A stretch of 64,000 nt of DNA from Alexandriicola marinus (GCF_004000435.1 NZ_RBVZ01000001.1:434001-498000); one strand, 5' to 3'. Shown: positions 19,494-28,796, counted from the stretch's first letter. Made by a program: numbers and translations. The notes: a model not told the origin generated them from the letters alone.

Positions 19494-20247
19494 GTCGTCA
19501 GAGGGCCGGGGTCTTCCCTGGCCGTCGGGCTACGACAAGGTCGTTCTCGACCAGGTCGACAGCACCATGCGCGAGGCCGCGCGCCAGATCCGCACGCTGA
19601 GCAAGCCGACTTGGTTCCTCGCCCGGCGCCAGACCGAGGCGCGGGGCCGGCACAACCGGACATGGCTGGAACAGCCCGGCAACTTTGCCGCGACCCTGAT
19701 CTTCCGGCCCGATGCTTCCCCCCAGGAGGCGGCCAAGCGGTCATTCCTTGCGGCCAATGCACTGTGCGAGGCGCTGGCGCTCTATGTCGAACATGAAAAG
19801 CTGGCCCTGAAATGGCCCAACGACGTTCTTCTGAACGGCGGGAAGGTCGCGGGGATCCTGTTGGAGAGTTCGTCGCGTGGCCCGTTTGTCGACTGGCTGT
19901 CGATCGGGATCGGCGTGAACCTCGCCCATGCGCCCAAGGGGATCGACGCGCCGTTCCCGCCGATCTCTCTGGCCGAGGAACTGGGCGATGCGGTCGATCC
20001 GGAGGAATTCCTTTCGGTCCTTGCCAATGCCTTCGCCACGCAGGAGGGCAAGCTTGCCACCTTCGGCTTTCCACGCATCCGTGACGACTGGCTCAAACAG
20101 GCGGCGCGACTGGGTGAAACCATCGTCGCCCGGACGAGCAAGGAAACGGTCAAGGGGCTGTTCGACACGGTGGATCTGGACGGCAACCTGATCCTGATCA
20201 CCGCGACCGGTCCGCGCCGCATCACCGCGGCCGACGTCTACTTCTAG
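19483..20247 (+). CDS. birA: Biotin--[acetyl-CoA-carboxylase] ligase
   Basis: A 254-residue enzyme that makes biotinyl-AMP and loads biotin on carrier proteins. The biotin/ATP loop appears as [11 protein letters not shown], and the catalytic region as [20 protein letters not shown]. There is no N-terminal helix-turn-helix, so it lacks the repressor domain of E. coli BirA. No ATG exists before the conserved core; a TTG at 19483, overlapping nuoN by 11 bases, is the best start visible, and no strong Shine-Dalgarno site supports it. A birA gene behind nuoN is a familiar arrangement in Rhodobacteraceae. Confidence 0.93.
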   Translation: MSTRSSEGRGLPWPSGYDKVVLDQVDSTMREAARQIRTLSKPTWFLARRQTEARGRHNRTWLEQPGNFAATLIFRPDASPQEAAKRSFLAANALCEALALYVEHEKLALKWPNDVLLNGGKVAGILLESSSRGPFVDWLSIGIGVNLAHAPKGIDAPFPPISLAEELGDAVDPEEFLSVLANAFATQEGKLATFGFPRIRDDWLKQAARLGETIVARTSKETVKGLFDTVDLDGNLILITATGPRRITAADVYF

Positions 20248-20274
20248 GCCAGGACCCGTTCCAGGGAGGATCCC

Positions 20275-21048
20275 ATGCTTCTTGCCATTGATTGCGGCAA
20301 TACCAATACCGTGTTCTCGGTCTGGGATGGCACGCGCTTTGTCGCCACGTGGCGGACCTCGACCGAATGGCAGCGCACGGCGGATCAGTATTTCGTCTGG
20401 CTGTCGACACTGATGAAGGCCGAGCACCTCGATGTCACGATCAACGAGGTGATCATCTCGTCGACGGTGCCGAGGGTCGTGTTCAACCTGCGTGTCCTGT
20501 GCGACCGGTATTTCGGGTGTCGGCCCATCGTGGTGGGCAAGCCCGAATGCGCGCTCCCCGTGCCGCCGCGCGTGGAAGAGGGGGTCCGCCCCGGGCCCGA
20601 CCGGCTTGCCAATGCCGCGGGCGCCTTTGATCGCCATGGCGGCGACGTGGTTGTCGTGGATTTCGGAACCGCCACGAATTTCGACGTGGTTGCAGAAGAC
20701 GGTGCCTATGTCGGCGGCGTCATTTCCCCCGGTGTGAACCTCAGCCTCGAGGCGCTGCATCAGGGGGCGGCCGCGCTGCCCCATGTCGATATTACCATGC
20801 CCGCGAAAGTAATCGGCACGAACACGGTGGAATGTATTCAGTCCGGTGTCTTTTGGGGGTATGTCGGGCTCATCGAAGGAATTCTCCGTCGCATCAAGGC
20901 CGAATATGGCCGCCCCATGACCGTGATCGGAACGGGCGGGCTTGCGCCCCTGTTCGCACAGGCCGAGGCGCTGTTCGATTTTGTCGAAGATGATCTGACG
21001 GTCCATGGCCTTACGGTCATCTACACATTCAACAAGGAAACTGCATGA
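20275..21048 (+). CDS. coaX: Type III pantothenate kinase
   Basis: A 257-residue kinase for the first step of CoA synthesis (pantothenate to 4'-phosphopantothenate). The ASKHA-type motifs are clear: the phosphate-binding LAIDCGNTNT at the N-terminus, PGPDRLANA near residue 105, VVDFGTATNFD near residue 125 and GGVISPGVNLS. GGGAGGATCCC precedes the ATG. The stop overlaps the ribonuclease J start by four bases. Confidence 0.96.
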   Translation: MLLAIDCGNTNTVFSVWDGTRFVATWRTSTEWQRTADQYFVWLSTLMKAEHLDVTINEVIISSTVPRVVFNLRVLCDRYFGCRPIVVGKPECALPVPPRVEEGVRPGPDRLANAAGAFDRHGGDVVVVDFGTATNFDVVAEDGAYVGGVISPGVNLSLEALHQGAAALPHVDITMPAKVIGTNTVECIQSGVFWGYVGLIEGILRRIKAEYGRPMTVIGTGGLAPLFAQAEALFDFVEDDLTVHGLTVIYTFNKETA

Positions 21049-22712
21049 GCAACGAGCGATTGATCTACCTGCCCCTCGGGGGTGCCGGTGAAATCGGCAT
21101 GAACGCCTATGTCTATGGCTACGGCGCCCCGGGGAAAGAGCGGCTGATCGTCGTGGATCTTGGCGTCACATTTCCCGACATGGACGGCACGCCGGGGGTC
21201 GATCTGATCCTGCCCGATATCTCCTGGCTCAAGGAGCGGCGCGAACAGATCGAGGCGATCTTCATCACCCATGGGCACGAAGATCACATCGGTGCGGTCG
21301 GCCATTACTGGGACGCGTTGCGCGCGCCCATTCTGGCGCGGAAGTTCACCGGCGCGCTGGCCCGGCGCAAGCTGGATGAGCATGGCGCACCCGACACTGC
21401 GCTCAGGATCGTGGAAGCATGGCCCGAGACGGTCACCTTCGGCCCCTTCACGGTGGGATTTGTCCCGATCAGCCATTCGATCCCCGAAAGTGCGGGGCTC
21501 GTGATCGACACGCCCAAGGGCCGGGTCGTGCATTCCGGCGATTTCAAGATCGACGAGACGCCCATCGTGGGCGAACCCTTTGACCGCGCCCTGTGGGCCG
21601 AGATCGCCAAGCCCGGGGTGCGTGCGCTGATCTGCGATTCGACCAACGTCTTTTCTCCCGAACCGGGCCGGTCCGAGGCCACCCTGTCCGATAGCATCGA
21701 AACCTTCATGCAAGAGGCCACCGGCATGGTTGTGGCCACGACCTTTGCCTCCAATGTCGCCCGGCTCAAGACGCTGGCCACGGCGGCTGAACGGGCAGGC
21801 CGGTCGGTCTGCCTGCTGGGCCGCGCGATGCGCCGCATGGTCGAGGTCGGCACTGAGACGGGCCTTCTGGACGGGTTCCCCTCGACCATCAGCCCCGAAG
21901 ACGTGCTCGACATGCCCCGTCAGAACGTCCTTCTTCTGGTGACCGGCAGCCAGGGGGAGCGGCGCGCCGCCTCGGCCCAGCTGGCAAACGGCAAGTACAT
22001 GGGTCTGACCCTGACCGAGGGCGACACCTTCCTGTTCTCCTCCAAGACGATCCCGGGCAATGAGCGTGGTGTGATCCGGATCATGAACCAACTGTCCGAG
22101 ATGGGCGTCGACATCGTCGACGACGACGGTGGCAAATACCACGTCTCGGGCCATGCGAACCGCCCCGATCTCGAGGAAATGCATGCCATCATCCGCCCTG
22201 CGATGATGATCCCGATGCATGGCGAACACCGCCACCTGCGCAAACATGCCCGCATCGCCGAAGAGGCGGGTCTGCCGTCGATCGTCGCGGTCAATGGCAT
22301 GATGATCGATCTGTCGGGCAACCGCCCCTCGGTCGCCGAATATATCGAGACGGGCCGGACCTACATCGATGGAACGGTCCAGATCGGGGCGCTCGACGGG
22401 ATCGTGCGCGACCGGATCAAGATGGCGCTGAATGGCCATATGGTCGTGACGCTGATCCTCGATGAGAATGACCAGCCCCTTGGCGAGCCTTGGGTCGAAC
22501 TGGCGGGCCTGCCGGAAACGGGCATTTCCAACGCGGCTCTTGTCGACGTGATCGAGGAGGATCTGGGCCAGTTCGTGAACCGCGCGGATCGCAAGACATT
22601 GCGGAGCGAGGAGAAGCTGGATCACGAGCTGCGCCGCATCGCCCGCAACAGCGCGCAGTCCGAAATCGGCAAGAAGCCGGAGGTGACGGTCGTCGTAAGC
22701 CGATTGTCATGA
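21045..22712 (+). CDS. rnj: Ribonuclease J
   Basis: A 555-residue metallo-beta-lactamase/beta-CASP ribonuclease for RNA maturation and decay, with endo- and 5'-exonuclease activity in the family. The metal site appears as THGHEDHIG (His76, His78, Asp80, His81), with further ligands in SHSIPESAG and HSGDFKID. The beta-CASP domain and the C-terminal HVSGHANRPDLEEMHAIIRP segment are present. It overlaps coaX and the phosphatase gene by four bases each. Confidence 0.96.
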   Translation: MSNERLIYLPLGGAGEIGMNAYVYGYGAPGKERLIVVDLGVTFPDMDGTPGVDLILPDISWLKERREQIEAIFITHGHEDHIGAVGHYWDALRAPILARKFTGALARRKLDEHGAPDTALRIVEAWPETVTFGPFTVGFVPISHSIPESAGLVIDTPKGRVVHSGDFKIDETPIVGEPFDRALWAEIAKPGVRALICDSTNVFSPEPGRSEATLSDSIETFMQEATGMVVATTFASNVARLKTLATAAERAGRSVCLLGRAMRRMVEVGTETGLLDGFPSTISPEDVLDMPRQNVLLLVTGSQGERRAASAQLANGKYMGLTLTEGDTFLFSSKTIPGNERGVIRIMNQLSEMGVDIVDDDGGKYHVSGHANRPDLEEMHAIIRPAMMIPMHGEHRHLRKHARIAEEAGLPSIVAVNGMMIDLSGNRPSVAEYIETGRTYIDGTVQIGALDGIVRDRIKMALNGHMVVTLILDENDQPLGEPWVELAGLPETGISNAALVDVIEEDLGQFVNRADRKTLRSEEKLDHELRRIARNSAQSEIGKKPEVTVVVSRLS

Positions 22713-23359
22713 CTGCGCCCGTCGTCTTCGATCTGGATGGCACCCTGATCGACAGCCTCCCCGGTATCGCCGGGGCGGCCAATGCGCTGTTGGGCGAATG
22801 GGGCCTGCCGCCGCTGGGGATGGCCGAGGTCGGAGGCTTCGTCGGCCATGGTGAGCAGGTGTTTCTGGATCGGCTGATCGCGGCGACAGGGCTTGATCCT
22901 GCTGACCGATCCGCCCTGATGGCGCGGTTCATTCCGCTCTACAAGGATGCCGCGCGGGGGACCCGCCTGTTCGACGGTGTGGCCGAGATGCTGGATGCCT
23001 TCGATGCGGCAGGTGTGGCGATGGGGCTATGCACCAACAAACCGCTGGCGCCCCTGATCCCGGTTCTGGAAGAGACGGGCCTTGCACACCGCTTTGCCGT
23101 TGTCGTGGCCGGCGATGCCCTGCCGCGCCGCAAGCCCGACCCGGCGCCCCTGCATCACGCCTTTGCCGAACTGGGGCAGGGGCCTGGGCTTTATGTCGGG
23201 GACAGCGAAGTTGACGCAGAAACCGCCCAGCGGGCTGGTCTGCCCTTCGCACTTTACACCAAGGGCATTCGTCAGACGCCTGTCGCCGATATCCCGCATC
23301 AGGCAGCCTTCGACGATTTTTCGGAATTACCGGATATCCGGGCCCGCCTCTGCGCGTGA
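22709..23359 (+). CDS. gph: Phosphoglycolate phosphatase (HAD family)
   Basis: A 216-residue HAD hydrolase that probably removes 2-phosphoglycolate. The nucleophile motif FDLDGTLIDS holds Asp8 and Asp10. Motif II is in GLCTNKPLAP, motif III lysine in RRKPDPAPLHHA, and motif IV in LYVGDSEVDAETA. The ATG at 22709 overlaps the rnj stop (ATGA); the longer upstream frame lies inside rnj. It is the last gene of the plus-strand run. No clear terminator was seen behind it. Confidence 0.9.
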   Translation: MTAPVVFDLDGTLIDSLPGIAGAANALLGEWGLPPLGMAEVGGFVGHGEQVFLDRLIAATGLDPADRSALMARFIPLYKDAARGTRLFDGVAEMLDAFDAAGVAMGLCTNKPLAPLIPVLEETGLAHRFAVVVAGDALPRRKPDPAPLHHAFAELGQGPGLYVGDSEVDAETAQRAGLPFALYTKGIRQTPVADIPHQAAFDDFSELPDIRARLCA

Positions 23360-23437
23360 TCCATCCCTCGACTGGATCGCGAATGCGGCGCGTGCCCAAG
23401 CGCACTGATGACACGCAGCCGTGAGCGGGCGCCTGCG

Positions 23438-24181
23438 TCAGATATCGTGATAGGCCGGCTCGAGGTCCAGCCCGACGCACCTGACAGCCTCGATCAGTCG
23501 TCCCCGGAAGACCGGCTTGCGCAGGGTGATATCCCCGATCGGTCGGCGGTGCCCGGAGAAGTCGTCCCGGGTGACATCTCCGGACAGCAGAATGACAGGG
23601 ACGTCCGGGCAGGTTGTGCGGAAATCCATGAGATCCATAACGGCACTGTCCAGATCCGTCGCGGCATCGATGTCGAATACCATCAGGCTCCAGCGATCCT
23701 GCCGGACCTTGACCGTTTCGAGGAGGGCATCATGGTCGGCACATTGATGAACATCACTGCCGATCTCGGTCAGCACGCGGGCGATACTGGCGGTCTGGCC
23801 GGTGCGCCGCGCGATCAATGCGGAACGATACTGCCGTTCGCTGCTTTCGCGACGGGAATGGAAAATCCAGGTCTCAGGGAGTTCCCGCTGGCCCGGCGTC
23901 TGGTCCTGCGTGCCGCTGCCGTTCTTCTCCTCATCGGTCTGAACCATGATTCCGATCACAACGATGCTGCCGATCACGACAAGCTGTATGGCGACGGTCA
24001 AAGCCAGGCTCGCGAGCGCGGACAATCCGGCAAGGAAAAGGGCAACGAAAACGAAGATCCCGATCGGGCCGGCCGCCAGGACCCCGGCCATTGCGATCGA
24101 ACTCGATCGTTCCTCGTAAGGTGTCTCCCGCCTTGGGCGGGCCGAGCTTTCGCTCTTTTTCCGGCGAAAAGCGTGTCTCAT
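23438..24181 (-). CDS. Membrane-anchored protein with degenerate response-regulator receiver domain
   Basis: A 247-residue protein from the ATG at 24181; a GTG at 24223 would add 14 residues. The N-terminus is strongly basic, two membrane helices follow (about 33-53 and 57-79), and residues about 113-230 look like a CheY-type receiver. Visible elements are a strand ending MVFDID (possible phosphoacceptor), VILLSGDV (Ser/Thr position) and TLRKPV (conserved Lys). The usual acidic pair at the first strand is missing (RSALIARR), so metal-dependent phosphorylation is doubtful. No output domain follows. An 11-base inverted repeat covers the start codon. Confidence 0.7.
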   Translation of the reverse strand: MRHAFRRKKSESSARPRRETPYEERSSSIAMAGVLAAGPIGIFVFVALFLAGLSALASLALTVAIQLVVIGSIVVIGIMVQTDEEKNGSGTQDQTPGQRELPETWIFHSRRESSERQYRSALIARRTGQTASIARVLTEIGSDVHQCADHDALLETVKVRQDRWSLMVFDIDAATDLDSAVMDLMDFRTTCPDVPVILLSGDVTRDDFSGHRRPIGDITLRKPVFRGRLIEAVRCVGLDLEPAYHDI

Positions 24182-24200
24182 GGGTATTGACCTATGAGAC
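24175..24200. repeat. Inverted repeat over the start codon of the receiver-domain gene
   Basis: GTCTCATGGGT (24175-24185) and ACCTATGAGAC (24190-24200) are complementary at ten of eleven positions, with one G-T pair and a four-base loop (ATTG). The minus-strand ATG (24181-24179) lies in the left arm. It could be an operator or an mRNA hairpin that limits ribosome access. Function is inferred from position only. Confidence 0.6.
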
Positions 24201-24300
24201 AGGTCAGGAGCGGCAACAGACACTTTCCCGCGCCTGGGGCGGGCGGCAGGCTCTTGCTTCCGTTTGGGCCTCGCATGGCGAGAAATCGCCGGGACCGCAG

Positions 24301-24338
24301 GAAGCCAAAATCAAGAATTGAAAAAGCGATTCGGCTTC
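24301..24338. repeat. AT-rich intergenic segment with an imperfect inverted repeat
   Basis: The 246 bases between the helicase stop and the receiver-domain gene are AT-rich compared with the rest. GAAGCCAAAATC (from 24301) can pair with GATTCGGCTTC (ending 24338), leaving a long loop. It might be a weak helicase terminator, but no U-run follows on the minus strand. No gene is seen here. Confidence 0.4.
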
Positions 24339-24427
24339 AGATTGTTATTTTGATTTTATAGGCAGATCCAAAGCTCAGAATATGCGTTATCTGAATATTC
24401 CGATTTGAGTTCGAAGAGAGGCCCGAC

Positions 24428-25936
24428 CTAGTTGGTCAGGCGCTCTTCAAAGCTCTTGGCAAGGAAACCGGGCGTGTCGTCGCCAAGGCCAATCACCTTT
24501 TCGTCCCGGCCACCCTTGTGGTCCCGACCGCGCCGAGCGTTCTGGCGTTCGGGCACGGGCTTCGCGGGCGGCTTTGCCGCAACCGCCACCGTTTCGGCCG
24601 CTTTGGGTTCGACCACTTCGGCGGTCTTGGTCTCGGTCGTCTCGGCCGGGGGCTCTGTCTTGCGCGACCTGCTGCGGCGACGGGGCTTCTTTTCTTCGGT
24701 CTGTGTCGCGGCCTCAGGGGCCGGGGCCTCCGGAGCGGCGCCCGGTGACATCGGGGTGTCGAGACGCGGGATCTGGTTCTGGACCAGCTTCTCGATCGCG
24801 TCGAGGTTCTTCTCATCGCGGGGCACGCAGATCATGATCGTCTTGCCCTTGCGCCCGGCACGGCCCGTGCGGCCGATCCGGTGGACGTAATCCTCGGCAT
24901 GGGAGGGCACGTCGAAATTGAACACGTGGCTCACCGCCGGGATATCCAGCCCGCGGGCCGCCACGTCAGAGGCGCACAGGAACCGCACGCTGCCATCGCG
25001 GAACCCGTCAAGCGTGCGCATGCGCTGGCTCTGGTCAAGGTCGCCATGAATCGGTTCGGCATTATAGCCATGCTTTTTCAGGGACTTGGCGACAACATCC
25101 ACGTCAACCTTGCGGTTGCAGAAGATGATCGCGTTCTTGCATTCCTCGCCCTCGTTGTCGATCAGCGCGCGCAGCAGGTCGCGCTTTGCCTTGGCTTCGG
25201 CATCGCGGCGGCCAGCGCGGAACATGACGACACCCTGTTCGATGTTCTCGCCCGTGGTCGCGGCGCGTGCGACCTCGATCTTGGCCGGGGCCGACAGGAA
25301 GGTGTTCGTGATCCGTTCGATCTCGGGCGCCATGGTGGCCGAGAAGAACAGTGTCTGCCGGGTAAAGGGCGTCAGGCCGAAGATACGCTCGATGTCTGGG
25401 ATGAACCCCATGTCGAGCATCCGGTCGGCCTCGTCCACGACCATGATCTCGATACCGGTGAGCAACAGCTTGCCCCGTTCGAAATGGTCGAGAAGGCGGC
25501 CCGGCGTCGCGATCAGAACGTCGACGCCCCGGTCGATCAGGGCATCCTGCTCCTTGAAGCTGACGCCGCCGATCAGCAGGGCCTTGGTCAGTTTCACATG
25601 CTTGGCGTAGGTGTCGAAATTCTCGGCAACCTGAGCTGCCAATTCGCGCGTCGGGCACAGAACAAGGCTGCGCGGCATCCGCGCGCGGGCGCGTCCACGG
25701 GCCAGCATGTGGATCATCGGCAGGGTGAAGCTTGCGGTCTTGCCGGTGCCCGTCTGGGCAATGCCCAGCACGTCCTTGCGTTCCAGCGCGGGCGGAATGG
25801 CGCCGGCCTGGATCGGGGTCGGGATCGTGTAGCCCGTCTCCTCGACAGCCTTGAGAACCTTGCGGTCAAGGCCAAGGTCGGCAAACGTGATCTGGGGATC
25901 GGCTTCGGCGGGGAGTTCAGTGACGTCGTCTGTCAA
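24428..25936 (-). CDS. DEAD-box ATP-dependent RNA helicase (RhlE/DeaD type)
   Basis: A 502-residue helicase for RNA remodelling. In order: Q motif (GYTIPTPIQ), Walker A (AQTGTGKT, about 60-67), PTREL, TPGRLL, the VVDEAD box, the SAT motif (FFSATMAPE), DVAARGLDIP and HRIGRTGRAGR. The C-terminal 110 residues are low-complexity, Pro/Ala/Lys/Arg-rich. The start is placed at a TTG (25936) because GAAAGGA lies six bases before it; an ATG at 25987 gives 17 more, unconserved-looking residues. A monocistronic unit by context. Confidence 0.93.
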   Translation of the reverse strand: MTDDVTELPAEADPQITFADLGLDRKVLKAVEETGYTIPTPIQAGAIPPALERKDVLGIAQTGTGKTASFTLPMIHMLARGRARARMPRSLVLCPTRELAAQVAENFDTYAKHVKLTKALLIGGVSFKEQDALIDRGVDVLIATPGRLLDHFERGKLLLTGIEIMVVDEADRMLDMGFIPDIERIFGLTPFTRQTLFFSATMAPEIERITNTFLSAPAKIEVARAATTGENIEQGVVMFRAGRRDAEAKAKRDLLRALIDNEGEECKNAIIFCNRKVDVDVVAKSLKKHGYNAEPIHGDLDQSQRMRTLDGFRDGSVRFLCASDVAARGLDIPAVSHVFNFDVPSHAEDYVHRIGRTGRAGRKGKTIMICVPRDEKNLDAIEKLVQNQIPRLDTPMSPGAAPEAPAPEAATQTEEKKPRRRSRSRKTEPPAETTETKTAEVVEPKAAETVAVAAKPPAKPVPERQNARRGRDHKGGRDEKVIGLGDDTPGFLAKSFEERLTN

Positions 25937-26075
25937 TTCGGGTCCTTTCGTGACATATGCGGCCCATTGTTCTGGCCGCAAAGTCACGCGGCCCGCACCT
26001 GCCGGATTGCAGCTGCGTCGAATTGAATTCGCCCCTACGCGTTAATCACCCTGAGGTCAAGGTAATCAGCACCGA

Positions 26076-26528
26076 TCAGCTGACGACGGCCGCCTGGACA
26101 AGTCGCACCGATTGCATCGTCTCGGGGTCGAGAACGGGCTCGAGCACACCTTGCACAGTGATCCGCATGCCTTCCTCGAGTTCGGACATCGGAATGTCGA
26201 GTTCGACCTGAACGGCGGTGCCATGTTCGGGATCGCCGCAGAACGGACAGAAGCCCATGTCCGAGACCAGAATGAAATCCTTGATTGCCCCGTCGTTCCA
26301 GAGCGGGACGACGAAGCCCGTCAGCGAAAAGCCCTCGACCGGGGCTTCGAGGCTTTCGGGGAATGACTTGCGGACCTCGTAGCTGGTCTCCGTCACGATC
26401 TCTTCGAGACCGATGCTCTTGAGAAGATCCCATCCCGCGTCATTGGCAATCGCCTGGCTGGCGGGGGCGGCGGCCGCGAAGAGGCCAATGGCTGTCGCGC
26501 TACGAAGTTTCTTGCTCACAAGCGTCAT
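26076..26528 (-). CDS. Secreted protein with CPFC motif
   Basis: A 150-residue protein with a signal peptide ending near SQAIA-ND (residues 28-29). The mature domain has ITGFVVPLW-like core strands (here LTGFVVPLWNDG), then VSDMGFCPFCGDPEHG with a C-x2-C pair, and a C-terminal beta segment RITVQGVLEPV. The layout recalls periplasmic DUF3299-type proteins, but I cannot confirm membership. A metal or redox role for the cysteines is possible. It is flanked by unrelated single genes. Confidence 0.6.
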   Translation of the reverse strand: MTLVSKKLRSATAIGLFAAAAPASQAIANDAGWDLLKSIGLEEIVTETSYEVRKSFPESLEAPVEGFSLTGFVVPLWNDGAIKDFILVSDMGFCPFCGDPEHGTAVQVELDIPMSELEEGMRITVQGVLEPVLDPETMQSVRLVQAAVVS

Positions 26529-26644
26529 GAAGGTTTTCCCTGCAAATCATGGCGTTGCCCCACAAGTTGCAGCGAGTGGGGCACGAGTCAACGAAAAGGG
26601 GGCCCAGTGCCGGCGGTGGGCAGATTCCCGCCTTTTGCCTGCGC

Positions 26645-27313
26645 TCACTGTGGCACGGAGGTCGCGATGAACTCGCTTTGCGTTGCGGAGATTTGCCCAT
26701 CGACGGTGACGTCGGTTGTCACATCGCCGGCGACATAATCGGTCGCGAGGAAGAAATCCCCGCTGAGCGTTCCATCGATGGCGAATTCGACCGTGTCTGT
26801 GTCGATCAATGTTCCGGAAAGGTCCCCGGCAAAGGACGGAGCACTCGTATCGGTCGTGTTCACGATGACGCCGCCGATGGCAAGCGTGCCCACATAAGTC
26901 TGGTTCGTCTCGTCGATCATCTGGGTGACGGATCCGGTGCCAGGACTGTCGTCGAAGAAGAGGGTCAGGTTCAGGTCGCCAAGGGTTTGCACAGATGTAT
27001 CGCCTTGCGGCAGCACAACGCCGAGGACGCCGTCATAGGTGCTCGACCCCGTGGTAGGAAGGTTCGAAAGGCGCGTGCGGAACGGATCGTCAAACCAGCC
27101 AAAGGCAACACCAATAAGGTCCGCTTCATCAAAGTATTCATCATACAAGGTAGGTTCTGGGCTATTGTCTTCAGCGCCTGTCGGAGGAGCGTCGGTGGCG
27201 TCGGGGTCGGGTGGTGTGTCGACGGGAGTTATGGGGTCGCCGTCTACGGGAGCGACCTCTGCGCAGCTTGCAATCGTCAGGATCAGTGCGGAAATAACGA
27301 GCATGCGGATCAC
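26645..27313 (-). CDS. Beta-rich lipoprotein, related to the protein at 31458
   Basis: The start is a GTG at 27313 with GGAGG seven bases upstream, giving 222 residues; the in-frame ATG at 27304 is an alternative. The signal peptide ends in a lipobox-like TIASC. A Pro/Asp-rich linker is followed by an acidic, beta-strand-rich domain rich in Gly, Thr and Asp, with STYDGVLGVVL, FAGDLSGTL and AIDGTLSGDF. These segments correspond to TTYEGFAGW, FVGDISGEL and GIDGSVEGS in the lipoprotein at 31458. The fold looks like the small barrel of transferrin-binding-protein-like lipoproteins, which is inference. Confidence 0.65.
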   Translation of the reverse strand: MIRMLVISALILTIASCAEVAPVDGDPITPVDTPPDPDATDAPPTGAEDNSPEPTLYDEYFDEADLIGVAFGWFDDPFRTRLSNLPTTGSSTYDGVLGVVLPQGDTSVQTLGDLNLTLFFDDSPGTGSVTQMIDETNQTYVGTLAIGGVIVNTTDTSAPSFAGDLSGTLIDTDTVEFAIDGTLSGDFFLATDYVAGDVTTDVTVDGQISATQSEFIATSVPQ

Positions 27314-27706
27314 GTCCGGTCCTCCGTTGGAGCGATTCAGAAGAGGCCATTCAAAACCATCGTTCACAATCGGAGAGAAAAAGGCGACAGCGATCACTGG
27401 ACCATTGGCCGAAACCTGCCGACCCGCGTCATAACGTGATCTCGGCAAGTGCCAGAGCCGCCTCGGCCCCGAAGCCGAAGGCAAGTCAGACCACGATCAT
27501 CGCGAATGCGGCGGGAACTTGCATCTGCCTGGTGGTGGATGGATCGGAAAACTGCGGTCCCTAAACCTCAGTTGGATGGTCGGCCGGGCTGGTTCGTGCA
27601 AGCCTGTAAGTACCGCGTGGCTCCTTTGGTCGGTGAGTCGTGGAGCAATTTCATTGCCGCGCCAGAACCAGACAACCAGCCGAATTCGGACAAGGAGGAT
27701 CTTCTT
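27314..27706. other. 393-base intergenic region between divergent genes
   Basis: This stretch separates the minus-strand lipoprotein from the plus-strand RTX gene. It holds the ribosome-binding sites of both (GGAGG before the GTG at 27313; AAGGAGG before the ATG at 27707) and presumably their promoters, though no convincing -35/-10 pair was seen. It also contains the decayed gene fragment at 27429-27507. No intact gene is visible. Confidence 0.6.
27429..27507 (-). pseudogene. Decayed 3'-end fragment of a GH43-like gene
   Basis: Read on the minus strand, this fragment ends in codons for AFGFGAEAALALAEITL and a stop. The intact gene at 28797 ends in VYSFGGEAGLAMARFQLA. Upstream of that, both share the bases TTCGCGATGAT, and the alignment needs small indels that put stops and frameshifts in the fragment. 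It is therefore probably the remnant of a second, lost copy of the GH43-like gene, on the opposite side of the RTX gene. Similarity was judged by eye over about 80 bases. Confidence 0.55.
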
Positions 27707-28786
27707 ATGCGCACCCAGAAAGGTCAGATTTCAGAAACCCGTTCTGCTCTGGACAACCCGTCCTTTACCGAGAGGGGAGCCACGGCTCTTCCCGTAGGGA
27801 TCAACGTCGTCATTGGCACTGCGGAGGGTGATTTCACTGACGGAACCGCGGTCCAGGACCTGATTCTTCTGCTCGCCGGCGGCGATTTCAGCTACGCCGG
27901 GGCCGGCAACGACCTCGTATTCGGTGGTGAGGGTGCCGATTATATCTGGGGCGAGGATGGAGACGATTTCATCTTTGGATCGAGTGGTGCCGACGTTCTT
28001 CACGGCGGGCTCGGCGACGATTTCATAATCGGCGGGATTGATGGGGACAGGTATTCCTTCGGCTGGCTCAGCACCACGGAAACCGGCCAGTGGGGCCACG
28101 ACGTGATCGTCGACAACGGTGACGCGCCAAGTTACCTCAACGAGGATCTGATTGACATCTACGGGCTCTACGGTCCTTCCGACGACGATCTGGCGGGGGC
28201 CATGGCGCGGCTGAGCTTCGGGCGCTCGGCGGACAATATGGTGGTCTGGCTCGATGGCGGGACAAGCACGATCACGGTTGTCGACCAGTTCGCAGGAGAC
28301 GAGTCACGGGTGATCGAGTATCTTGAGCTGGACGCCGCTTATTGGACCGCCCCGGCCTTTGAGATCGTCGACGGAGAACGCACCGATCTGGGCAATGACC
28401 GCGACCACGGCAGCTTTGGCAGCGAAGCCAACGAGATCATGTTTGGCACCGATCTCGGCGAGGAGATCTTTGGCGGCACCGGCTACAATTTCATCTGGAC
28501 CGGTGGCGGCGCGGACGTGCTCATCTACAAGCTGGGCGACGGAGAAAGCTTCTGGCCCTACGGCGGCGGGGTCTCTTCCGACATCGTGGAGGATTTCGAT
28601 ATCGCCATGGACCTGTTGGATTTCAGCGAGACCAAGCTTGGCTTTGCCGATCTAACCATTTGGGAGCAGGCGGATGGCGATGCCACGGTTTCGTGGATCA
28701 GCCCGGACTACGAAGTGGCCAGCATTTTCATCGAGCTGCGCGGCGTCGACATGGTGGACGTGACCGCGGACCTGTTCATCTTCTAG
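27707..28786 (+). CDS. RTX-type calcium-binding protein
   Basis: A 359-residue acidic protein (start at the ATG at 27707 behind AAGGAGG). Residues about 57-111 hold five or more nonapeptide repeats of the GGxGxDxhx type (GAGNDLVFG, GEGADYIWG, EDGDDFIFG, SSGADVLHG, GLGDDFIIG), which form a calcium-binding beta-roll. A second, looser array lies near residues 244-290. There is no signal peptide, as usual for type I secretion substrates; no type I exporter genes lie in the window. The stop is 10 bases from the convergent GH43-like gene. Function beyond calcium binding is unknown. Confidence 0.8.
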   Translation: MRTQKGQISETRSALDNPSFTERGATALPVGINVVIGTAEGDFTDGTAVQDLILLLAGGDFSYAGAGNDLVFGGEGADYIWGEDGDDFIFGSSGADVLHGGLGDDFIIGGIDGDRYSFGWLSTTETGQWGHDVIVDNGDAPSYLNEDLIDIYGLYGPSDDDLAGAMARLSFGRSADNMVVWLDGGTSTITVVDQFAGDESRVIEYLELDAAYWTAPAFEIVDGERTDLGNDRDHGSFGSEANEIMFGTDLGEEIFGGTGYNFIWTGGGADVLIYKLGDGESFWPYGGGVSSDIVEDFDIAMDLLDFSETKLGFADLTIWEQADGDATVSWISPDYEVASIFIELRGVDMVDVTADLFIF

Positions 28787-28796
28787 ATCGGATGGA

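Noticed and set aside
23408-24190. Plus-strand frame of 260 codons opposite the receiver-domain gene
   Set aside because: The minus strand has membrane helices and receiver motifs; the plus frame is polar and featureless.
24301-24338. Terminator behind the helicase gene
   Set aside because: An imperfect stem is present, but no U-run follows in the minus-strand direction. It is listed only as an inverted repeat.
24881-26026. Plus-strand frame of 381 codons opposite the DEAD-box helicase
   Set aside because: All helicase motifs are on the minus strand, and the plus frame has no recognisable domain or ribosome-binding site.
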